Of a stretch of DNA of 60,000 nucleotides, positions 23,822 to 35,800 are shown piece by piece; the stretch's first letter is position 1, and each line of letters starts with the position of its first letter. This stretch comes from Acanthaster planci. Lineage: Eukaryota > Echinodermata > Asteroidea > Valvatida > Acanthasteridae. Location of the stretch: assembly GCF_001949145.1 (NCBI RefSeq), contig NW_019091430.1:1129907-1189906 (forward strand). The letters are read 5' to 3'. A program made the position numbers and the translations under genes. The notes beneath the pieces were generated by a model. The model had not been told where the DNA came from, searched no databases, and saw nothing but the letters and a program-made list of their open reading frames with translations.

Positions 23822-23882
23822 ATGTTATCCAGGAACCACCGTGGCACTTTAATGATCGTCTTCGTCTCCAACCTGCTCAAAG
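23822..23882 (+). CDS. RPTP exon 1: start codon and putative signal peptide
   Basis: ATG at 23822 opens MLSRNHRGTLMIVFVSNLLK and runs to a donor GTAAAG at 23883. It leaves phase 1, exactly what exon 25868 needs (G+CA gives Ala). The hydrophobic core TLMIVFVSNLL is short, so secretion is plausible but not certain. Confidence 0.5.
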
Positions 23883-26800
23883 GTAAAGTGAAAGTATGTA
23901 TTTGTGCTTATCATAACATTTACATCTGTTGTAGCATGGCCTATAAAGCAGTGTTTAGGCCTATCGAAAGCAGAGATTTTATGAAGATTCACTACGGTAA
24001 TTTAAACCATAGCCTCACGTCCAAAACTGAAGAGTGTCGAGAGGACTGCATACTTTAATTCAAAGTTTATGGTGTGTAGTGCAACCTTGAACTACCTCCA
24101 TGCAAACAGTTTTTGAAATCTTAAAACGAACAAAAGATACTCGTGGGTTTAAGCTGCAATTCATCTGCTCGTAGTTCCCCTTGTAAAATGTGTGTCATCC
24201 CAGATGCCAGATACTCAAGAATGCCCCAAGTATAAATGACAGAGAATTGTGTCGTATTTGATTCGGAGCGGCCGGCAGTGTGCACTTGTTTCGTACACGG
24301 TAAACTGGCATTATAACGCCTATCTCTAGCATAACATTAACAAGGAGAGAGTATTAAGTAAGACTGTTCAGTGAGCTGTTGAAAAAGTGGAGATGGTACG
24401 ATTAACATGGTGCAGAAAATCGACAAAAGTAAAACACGTAGAAGCTGTCGCTGACTAAAAGGGAAATTCTTCAAAGGAAATTAAAAGAATGAGAAGAAAC
24501 ATTTAAAATTAGTGATTCTGGCAGAAAGAATAATATGTGTATTTTCACAAGGTAGAAATGACCTTTTAATTCCGGCAATATCGTTCCTAGGTCTCCCTGT
24601 TTTTGCGAGTTTATTTCCTTATAAATGACGAATTCTTTAGAATATTTTGGTCTGTTTTCCATTTTAGCCATTACCAAAGGACTACCACGGAGTAGAATTC
24701 GGTAACATAATCCGACTGTTGTTCATGTATTTTATAGTTTCGGAAGTGATAGGTCGATTTTTGGCAGGATATTTCTCTTTTAGGTCAGGTAATTTTTCAG
24801 TTTCTATGAGTTGATATGCTAGCAAATATTTTACAAAAGGCCTTTTTACACTTTGAGAGTTAAAGAAGGAACTAAACGAAAAAAAAATATTACTAATTCT
24901 GAAACTTTTACTCGTTCGTAATGCTACTCCAATTGTTCCGGAAGCGCGTCACCGGGGATCAACTTTCAGGCTCTATTGGCTACATTGTGCAAGGCACCTG
25001 ACCGAACAAAACACTCCTTCACGGTGAAAAGAGTGAAAAAATAGCACACCATTTAATTCAAACTCTTCCACTAGCAATGTTTTGAAAACAGTGGCTACTA
25101 CTATTGCCTAAGTTAACTGTTTGACAAGAAAACCAACCACACAGCAGTGCAAACTCTAATACAATTTAGAAGCGTGATGCCTATAGACACTGTGAGATAC
25201 TCCTGTTCTGATTTCAATGAAATTGAACTTTGAACCCCAAATTTTCCCTATGAAAAGTTTCTGAGAAAAGGTTCCAAACAATTTTTTTTTATTAATTTCA
25301 ATACGCTTACACAACCGTAAGTTGCCAACGCAAAATATAAAAAGGTTTAGTGTTTGTGCACAAATCAATGCAACATTGAGGTCGATACCAGGGATGACGT
25401 TCACATTTCTGCTGATATGCAATACATTAGTTTGAAAACCAAATAGGCTCTGAGAAAACATTTTATAATAGCAAATAAAACTTGAAAGTAAGGTTCATCG
25501 ACACACGAGTAAAATTTAAAGGGTTGCACTAAAATAATTGATTACAGTGTCATTTTAATGCATATCTGATGATTTGAAGGTATTGAGAAGATTTTTTAGC
25601 AAAATTGAAGTATGTCAGTCCGAAATGTACAGTTTTGTGGTATCATTGGGTGACCCCGACGATTGACACTTGGGCACGTCCACCAAGCAGCCATAGACCA
25701 ATATAGAGAAGGAAACTGAACCCAATTGACATCCCGACGATGGCCGAACCAAGAAAGGCGTCTGCATAAAGCCTGGGAAAAAATCCTGCTATCTGACCAA
25801 GGACTACTTTAGACTGGAGTAACATTAATTGATATTACGTTCCTGCCAATCATATCTAAATACACAGCATTATCTCTTGACTTGCGGGGCAGTGCAGTCA
25901 CAACGACGCAGAGTTCTGTGCATGATCCTGACCCTCTGGACGCAGGATTCGCCGTGGACCGAAACCTCGGTACCATTTCACACACAGGTAAGTTCATTAG
26001 CCTATTTGAGTGTTATTTCATCATTCTGTTTGAGGTGTGGCAGACACAATAAGAGGGCGCTATTTGGTTTGGGTGAAATCTTCTGTGTTACTCCAAACTT
26101 ACCCACATTAAATGCTTCCCTCCTATTGCGTCCGACATGCGTGCTTTTAACAGCTAATTATATCGTGAACATCATATAGGGCCTATATGAAAACAAACAT
26201 TTGGACAAGCAATGCCTTTTTGATGCTGTGGATGAATTTGGTTGACAGTGGTGTAAAAGGTAAACATGTCCCCCCCCCCAATCTGTCCCCGGACACTTTT
26301 ACTGGATTGCACCCCGGTTAAGGGGCCCAGTGGACACATTTACCAAGGTATTGTTACTATTGTCCTTCTCCACGTAAATAATGTCCCCATACCCAACGGT
26401 AAATTTGCGATAAGCATCTGCCATCGGAGTTGACCCACATCACTGCAGCAACGGAACGGCTACTCCAGAAACCAAGTCAAGATTCAAGACACAAGAAGAA
26501 GGTGCCCCGACCAGGGGGTCTCTAATCTAATGGGAACATCATTTCTGTCAGCCTCCCCAATTTAGGCCAAGTGGGAAGTTACAATGAAAAGATCATTAAG
26601 GTTTCAAAAACGGCGAACAATTATCCTCAGAAACAGTGGCGTAAATATGTGGTGGGGAAAGGTGTGTGTGTGGAGGGGTGTGACTTGACTGACCAAGGCG
26701 AGGGGGGGGGAGCGGGAGCGGCACCATATACACCATATAGGGGGCGATGTTCATGATAAAGATGTACATCTAGAATCAAATTCATGCAGAATCTTGCATC

Positions 26801-29800
26801 AAAATCTTTATGGCTTTTAAAAACTGTTTTTCCTTTTTAGTGATATTGCAAATATTTTAGTCGTTGGGAAATCCTGAAAATGATTTTGCTCGTCAAAAAA
26901 AGTGGGGGATGATTCAATAGCCCACCCCCACCTCAAAAAGTGTGGGAAATATATATCCCACCCCCTGGGATTTTCGCCCATGCTGAGAAACATTTGCTTG
27001 ATTTGCCCTTCAAATATTTGCGTAGACCACCGTCTCACTTTATTATTGTTCTTTCCAGCCTTTCCCCCCAAAAAGTCCAAATGATCCCTTTTCCTTTGAA
27101 ATTGATTCCTGCTATTCATTGCCAGATATTTCCTTTAATTTGTGATTTGTAGCTCAAAAATAGCCTGGATAACTTTGTAACAACACGTTTCTTTTGAAAG
27201 CAGGAGTGTTATACCGAAAACGTATTAAATCTATCTTTTCAGTGTGAGAGAAATAGGGAATAAAAAAATAAATCATTAAAAAATCTTTACATCTAATACA
27301 GGTCTCACGTCACGCCTAGCTTTGTGGAATTAATTGTCAATAATATTTGTATCAAGGAAATTAAGTCGCGAATTTAGGAACCAAATATCAACGTCGATAT
27401 TCTTAACCTTTAGAGCGAGTTACGAAGCCTCATTGGTGTCATTTCCTTTTGTGATGTGTGTTTCGCAAGGAGGCATATGTCTTTCAGTAAGTTGCCGAAG
27501 GAAGATAATAACTTGCCGCTTAAAAGTATATTGGTCGTTGTCAAAACATACTTGTGACCACAAGGATACTTGCCACGGTCAGGACATCTCTTACCGTGAA
27601 TTAATATTGAGGATCTATTTTTCACCGTTTTTACTCTACACCCAAGTGCAAATGTACCCGTAAAGCAGGATGAGATATAGTACAAACGGCGAAAAAAAGA
27701 TCCTTTACTCACCGTGTCCTGACGGCAAGTGCTGTAGTGGTCATCATACCTTATGACAATTAACGTCTTGCTTCGGCAAGTTATCATCTTACTTCGGCAA
27801 GTTATCATCTTACTTCGGCAAGTTATCTTCTTGCGTCGGCAAGTTATCGTCTTACTTCGGCTGTTATCCTCTTACTTTGGCAAGTTATCATCTTACTTCG
27901 GCAAGTTATGTCAAGTCATGAATTGGACATGAATATTGACGTCACACTTCGAGACTTGGGACAGGCATGAAGTGAATTTTGGGCGTGAATATTGACGTCA
28001 ATGCACCTTCAGAACCATCATAGCCTGGCATCTCAATTATGATTCATCAGTTAATGTTTTTTTAATTCTAATATTTGAGACCCGTTTTGGAATATTAAAA
28101 CCATACGATGATCAACTAAGCCAAGGGAGTAATGAGTGACATCCATTGTGTTAGGAGTGGTATATCACTGATAACTCAAGTACAACAAACACAAGTTAAC
28201 TCTTGTAGGACGGTTAACTAACTGAATTTTCTGCAGCTTACAGCAAAAGTCGTCAGGTTTCCTACCTTGTCGTCGAGTCCGCGTACATTAGAAATTAATC
28301 ATTAATTCGTGATTATCAGGAAAACATCGACTAATAACTTCAAGTTGAAATTGCAGAAGATGCTCGGGGTTTTGTGTGGGAGGTACAGTACCCAACCACT
28401 AGAGCCACAACCACACAGTACCGAAGTGAAAATATGGCGGTCATAATTAAGGTTATAAAAGACATAGCGAATACCCTGGGTGAAACAACACGAGAGTACC
28501 CTGTCTCTAACACTGCGACTGTTTCTCATGCAGTCTCTCTTCTGTACAAGTTTCTTCAGGCTTGCAAACTGCATGTGTCTTGGGCGCTTTGGAGGAATGA
28601 ATGGTTCTAGCACCGGAAATACTTAATAATAAATAAGTAATAATAAAACTCGAGAAAAAACACAATGTTACAGTTCGAAGTAATGTGAAGTCATCATTAA
28701 TAATTTCTGTCATAACGCCATTTTAAAGCCGTTTCAGTAACAGTGTAAACCAGGAGCAGACGTTGTTGATAATTTTTGAGTCTACGGCACTGAATTGAAA
28801 TGTGCATTTTTAGAGTCTTTTGACCTTTCTGAAGTTGTCAAGGAAAGTAAGTCAGTCTGTCGTTATTATCAAACGGCAAATTACGTCGGAAAGGTGCACG
28901 GGTAAATAACGATTCACAATTTGGTGCTTGTTGTGCATGATTCCTCTTCCTCTGAACAATCGGTGGAACACCGCCTGTTACAGTTTACTAGATAGATCAG
29001 AGGTTGAGTATCCACAGGTGTTTTGATGGTGCTTCTTGTCTGTCGTTCATGCTCTTATTGGTGAAAATACCGACCATGTTTGCAACACTCCTGGAAATTT
29101 TTGGTTTTGCCTCGTGTAAGATGCCACTTGTGCACAGGTTGTGGTTTGCAGAAAACTGTACAGCCATAGTTCCCATATGATCGTAACGAACGTCGACTGC
29201 ACACAAACCGTCAAGACACAGACAGTCACAGAACAGACACTGCGCGAGTCATCTCCCGATGACGTCACCATGTGAATCTTAAAACGTTAGTTTGAGACGG
29301 GCCAAACACATTATTATTCTCGTTCAAAGATACCTTTCAACACGACAGTACTGTCGGGAGATTGCGAAGGAGAATTATTTTACGGATAAAAATGTCGGAC
29401 AGTTTTTAGAAAAAAATCATCCCCCCACCCTAGAATTGCATTTGCCTATGGGCTATTCATTAACCACTGAGTATTAGGAAACATATACGTGTCTAATTTG
29501 TTGACGTGCAGACTGCTCAATACTGGAAGGAGAGCTTAGGGCAGGTAGCCCAGGGGAAGTTTTTTTCTCGTTAATTAAGGGGAGAATATCTGCTGGGAAG
29601 TTCGAGACGGAGTTTTGGTCACAAAAAATTTTCTCCACAGCGTGCATATTTTCACTAATGTAGCCCTCTATTTTATTGGATAAAAAGTACACGCTCGACG
29701 GAATGGGACACGGGGCTGACCAGCGGGTTAAGACGGTCGCTGGGATGCGGTTGCAGAAGCGTACATCCATTTACTTTGAGGAACAGATGAGAGTAGAGTG

Positions 29801-32800
29801 ACATGAGGACCACCTGATATTTCTCATATAATCCGGCAACTACCTCTGCCAATACCTAACCTAACCCCATTCCTCATGATGAAAATGACACTCTGATAAA
29901 TAATAGGCGTTTAGGTCTTTGTATTCATTCCCACAGGCTTTGACAATGAGGACGAACTAACGAACCCTTGGTGGAAAGTGGACCTTGGTGCTGTCTATTG
30001 CTTGAGGAAAATCACCCTGGTCAATACGTTAAGTGATCGTGACATAGTTGGCAAGTATTCTGAATTGATTTGTATATCACATTGGAAATAGTTAGGGGAT
30101 TAGAGTGAAACATCCTTTGTTTTGTTTTGAACGTTTACGACAAAAGTCGTATAGAAAACCTCAACACGATGGGCTGCTTTGACCGCTGTCTTTATTATTG
30201 TACATCAAAAGTATTTTCAAGTAATGAAAATTGCTCTTTCGATAGAGGCACGAGCACAGTAAATCCCGTGCCATCAGTAAGTTGTGCATTCTTAATTGCT
30301 ACTGCAGTTTGTATCTTAGGCTAGCGAAGTTGAGCGCGCAAAAGAATGTCATGAAGTGTATTTCCGGATAGTCGACACACTATTATGTACTAGAACGAGG
30401 CGAAGCTGACAGAAAATAGAAAGCCCGCAACGGCTAAACGGATCACTGATCTGCAAGTTGGCCTACATGTCGGAAGCCTATAGACTGTTTTGCACCTCGC
30501 CTAATATTTAGCACACAATCTAGAATTATTGTTTGCCATCACAACGTAGTAATTTAGCAGCTTTTCTACTACACAAAAAGTCCTTCATTGCATATTTAGA
30601 GAAAAATTTCACCGAATTCAGTTAGTAAACGAAGGCGGGTAACCTACCCGCGCCACATTTCTTAGTACATGTAGACCCTACGTACTTTTATTTCTTGTCT
30701 GTTGCAGTTGCTCGGCTCTCCAACAATGTAATTCGCGCTGGAATGAATTCGTACCATCTACGTAACCCGGAGATAGGACGGGTTAGAGAAAACCAGGCTA
30801 AACGTGGAGCAGTTGTGGATTTCACTCCGGAGCCGTACGTCACTGCACGATACGTTAGTGTAGATATCCCTGACAGTGGTCCACAAATCATAGTCCAATT
30901 GGCTGAAGTCATGGTGGAAGAAGTCACTATGGATACAATGAAGGATGCCACACGAACAGGTGGGTAAAATAATATATGACACTACCTCGTTCAGTTGCCA
31001 TCGTTTTCACTAATTGAAACGCAAGTACTGTGAGTAGACACTTCTGGAAAACTGCGTAATACGTAATGTTGGTTTCAGGAACTGACACCTGGCTGTGCAC
31101 ATGCACCGCTATCACTTGATGAGTTTGGTTTTCGCGAACTGACACACAAGCATATAGCAGATATATGTACATCTTACGAGAAAAAAAATAATCTGACTAG
31201 TTTTGCGTAAATTTACTCCATCCATTTAATTATGAGGTTTAAGACGAATTGTACCGAGAAACATTTTAACTATGGAAATTCAGAAAAGCTTCATTAAGTG
31301 AAAGCAAAACCGCACTGAATGCGTCCAGCAATGTTCAATTACAGTTCGTGAAAATTAAACTTATGCGGATCTGTAAATTTTGGACAAAAGGAGCGCACTG
31401 AGATACCACGGAGTTTCAGATGTGGAGTCAGCGACAATCGAAAGCGAGAAGATCCCTGTATAAGTATTTCTGAAAACTGCATCCTCCGTTTGAAAAGAGA
31501 TGATGCAACATGGGAAAATATTGCCGAACATGCTTGTTCGGTGGTGGGTAATTCCAATTATGGATAAAAGTCATGCCACCTTGTTGTTCGAATAATTTGT
31601 TTCCAAAGTGACAATAGAGGCTGAAAGTAAGAAAGCTTCAGAAACCCGTTCAGAAACCCGCGGTTATACTTTTCCACTGCAGTTCTCAGTGCACAGGAGC
31701 CACGAATGTAGCCTTGAACTTCAAATGACTGTAACAAGAAGTTCAGACTTCACTTTTGTAATGATAAGGAGTGTTTTTACATGCATGTGAACTTTCAAAA
31801 CAATCTTACGGGGCACAGCTGATTGCTGGGGCGGGGGAGGGGCGGAATCCGCCATGTGAGATGGGCCAAAAAAACCCTGTTTTTGGCCAAATAAATGTTT
31901 TTATACTGTCATTGTCGTTTTTTTATTTCTTTTTAATTGTTGTTTGTAGCACCACACTGCCTCTTGTGTATTTCATATTACACTTAACTGGTAAGGGGAA
32001 ATATCCATGAAAGTGGCCGATCTGAACTTGCCCTTTGGTTACAAATTCGGAACATTTGTGATACAGATCATGAAAGAAAAGGTTTATGCAAACATATTGA
32101 ATAACATTGATGCACGCATGTTAATTTGTCGCGAAATCAAAGTGAAGTTTGCTTCTAAACGTTAAATGTTTTTCTTTTGCATGCAACAAAACTTGAAGCC
32201 CTGAATTTGGCTGGTCATCCTAGTGACCAAAGCTCAACACGTAATGACGGCGTCATTACGTGGGATTCCGAGAGAGCCGTGGATGGATCATTGAAGTACG
32301 ATAGCTCCTCCTGTAGTCGAACTGGTAAGTGTAATCGTTACGTAAAGATTAGTTGATATTCTATGTACCAAGGTATTCCCAAACAGCTGGAAATTGGCTT
32401 CCTAGTCCTGCAATATTAATAATTATTCATTATAATAAGTAAAGCAAGGACAAGTACATTGAGGACTGCAAACATCAATGATTACAGATAAAGAACCACT
32501 TAAATAACATTTAAACAAATATGTCGCTAATGTAAAGATCCCATTTTATGTGACATATTTATATTGCGATATGGCGAATTAAAACTCCACATACAGATAT
32601 ATAGATATTGTTAGGATGGAATAATTCCCACCGGGAGCCAAGTAACCTCAGCGGTCTATTTTGTAACTCAATCAGCGGAAATCAAATCCCTGTGTGTTAA
32701 AACCTGCATTACCATTGACAACTTAGTGTACGTACCCTGTCTCTCACTTGTCTGGGCAAATCATTTTGAACATTTGAAGGGGACTTTCAATGTTATCTTA

Positions 32801-35800
32801 GCTGCTTGGCTTTTAATCATTAACCATGTGACTTATGGACGAAAAACCGTCATGTACAAGGGCGTCAGTTTGTTCAAAACTAAACAGGAAAAAAATATAA
32901 AAGAAAAAACACGAATTCAAGCAGCCAAGCTCCACCCAGTTACCTACGAATTTTGTCCGAACATATGTATCAAGTCACTAAAAAAAGGATTGTACATACT
33001 GAATAATGTCATTTTTCTTGGCTGCCCCACCTGTATTTGCTAAACACAATATTATTTAGGAATGGTGTCCCTCTTGAGTCGTAACAATCTCCATTTCACC
33101 TCTCCTATTATTTCCAAGAACGCTCATTACCGAAGTTCTTTCTCCTCAATTTGCGGAAAAATATGCTGCTCTTTTCCAATGAAACAAATTACTGTTTGGA
33201 GATAAATATTTTTTTAACTAAACATGTACTGTAGTTCTGCTGGTAACCATTTGCCATTATTTTTCTCAGATGCAGAGTCAAATCCATGGTGGAAGATAGA
33301 TCTGACTTCTGTTTACTGCATAGAGAAAATTGCCATCAGGAATATTGATAGTCTTAGACGTAAGTTTTGGAATGTTTGAAGAAATGTTCGAACGACCAAA
33401 CTGCCCTTGGATACGTCATTGAGTTCTCTGATTTGAAATTTACTGTCTGTTTTTTTTCCTTTAGCCTGGATTGAAGTCTTGGTTTTTGTGTCACGTTTGT
33501 GTCTTTTTCGATATTATTCATTCAGCTTGTGGCAGGTGGGGAGGAGAGCGCGTCTGGAATTGCACAAGTGGATGTATACTTTATTCTACCCAAACTACAT
33601 AAACTTTGCACTTTCTCCCTCTGTTTCGACATTAGATTTATAACAAGACACGGGTTTATTTGCTTGTAGCCTCCCGCTCTGGCTAAAGGGGGATAATTTA
33701 TTTACAGTTTTAAGACTGTCACCATGTGTTTGAATGGTTTAATAAATAAGAGCATGGGAAATCGTTGCTCACAATTTCTGGAATCATCTTATCTTTTCGC
33801 ATTAGACTAATTAACATATCTTCAAATACACTTTATTCAAATTGTCCTATTCATTTTCATGCATGCTCAAGCGTCAAAAGTCAGAGTAACAAAACGATAT
33901 TTGGAATTCAGAATTTCAGATCCTCAAGCTTGTACTCAACAGGATTGTCCAACTTGCCTTCCAGAGAGAACGAGATTAAGCTTACAGGGGGCCATTGTAA
34001 GTGCTGGCGTAAGTGAGACGCCTACTGATGAGGACAGGTGTGGATCTTCAGTGACCCAGTACCAAGCATTGATCAATGACTGGATTGAATTCACCTGCGA
34101 TCAGTCCAGACTGGCACAGTTCGTGAGAATCAATATTCCAGGAGATTCCAAGGCTCTTATACTTTGTGAGGTTAAAGTTTGGCCGTGTGATCTCCATCCA
34201 GCAGGTAAAATGCATAGGTTGAACAAGATAACAAATTTGAAATGACTTCTAATTACTTCACGATAATGCCCGACTGATTATGTAATGTTTGTCCAACTTA
34301 TTTATATGATGCGTACGTTTTTCTGCAAAGACAAATACCAGATATGTGATATTTTAAATTACACCAGTTTAACAGGTTGTATAGGGTATATGCATCACTG
34401 CTTCGGAGTAGGGCGAGAACCTTGTAGAAATGAGGAAATCATACCTGATCTTAATGTCCCCATGTTTTAATTCCCATGTCTCATTCCTCTTTCTGCATTG
34501 ATTTATTGGTTTTTATGTAGCTCTGATTTTGACTGATAAACCTGGTAATCAAAGCTCAACAGAAGGAAGATCTATTGCTGGACTAGCTTTGGACAGTCTT
34601 CCATCTGAACCTTATTGTAGTCTCACAAGTAAGTTGATGGACATACTATTTTGGTCTTCAGAAAAAGATTTGTTGCTTGAATTGCACGGAAAATGGTTGC
34701 GTTACTCTCAGTTAAGTTCTCAGATTTTCAATTAAAAGTAACACTGGGGAAGAAATCGAACTCTATTTCGTTACATCTTGTTTACAAGTTAATTAAGTGT
34801 TTACCTGTGACTTTCAAAGCACCCAGAAGGAACCATTTACAAATGACATTACTTTATAACATAGTCTTTCTCGTTTTAAATTGGGACTCTTTATAGGAAA
34901 CAGCGTCTACAAATGAACTTTAGAACGTGTGTCATTAATAATTGTTTGACCAAAACGTTAAACTACTTGCTGATTTTTCTTAAATTTCAGAAACACAAAT
35001 GAACCCTTGGTGGCGAGTAGACCTCGAATCAAGGCATTGCATTCAAACTATCAGAGTTTGGACTTCTGCACAGGGTAAGATTAGCCTTTTGTTTAATTAT
35101 AGATACAGAGACGAACTAAAATCTGATGATAAAATCTATAATACCTTCCAGTTTCATTTCTGTTTTCCCTCCCTTTCTGCATATAGTTTTACACGAAAAA
35201 CTTTCTTCATTTCGATGTAGTGAGAACGCAGAGCATTTCCACACTTTACCGCCAAACAAAGAGGAAAAAAGAAGGAGAAAGTATTGAGCTCTTCAAGTTA
35301 GGCCTGTTTACTGTATTAATCAGCAGACAAGAAGGTATGCTTGTACTGACAATACAGGCCAAAATCAAATGTTGAAATTCAAACCTCTAAATACAGGCTC
35401 GAATTTCCAAGATGCTTCTGTACGAGCTGGCCTCAACGATAATCACACCAGAAATGTCGCTTGTAAATCTTCAGTCAGCCAAAACCAAAGAGCAGCGTAC
35501 ATAGAGTTTACCTGTAATCCGCCCGTACTTGCCCGGTACGTCAGCGTCGATATACCCGGTGAAGCGAGCCTTGGACTGTGCGAGGTGACTGTTGCTACAT
35601 GCAAATTACAGAACGATGGTAAATTTCTTGGTGAGGTTTTTAAAAGAAATTTTAATTGCACAAATTGTTAACACCCCTGGTGAGTAAATCAAGATCAGAT
35701 ATTAATCTTTGCTTGTTGCCATACGAAGGAATGAATTGCACGTTCATCTTTTCTGTATTAAAAGAAAAGTTAGTTTCCAGAAAGCATTGTTTCTTTACGA

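Noticed and set aside
26880-26975. CCCACCCCC-rich blocks as a G-quadruplex or control element
   Set aside because: They look like the ends of a common interspersed repeat; nothing more specific can be supported.
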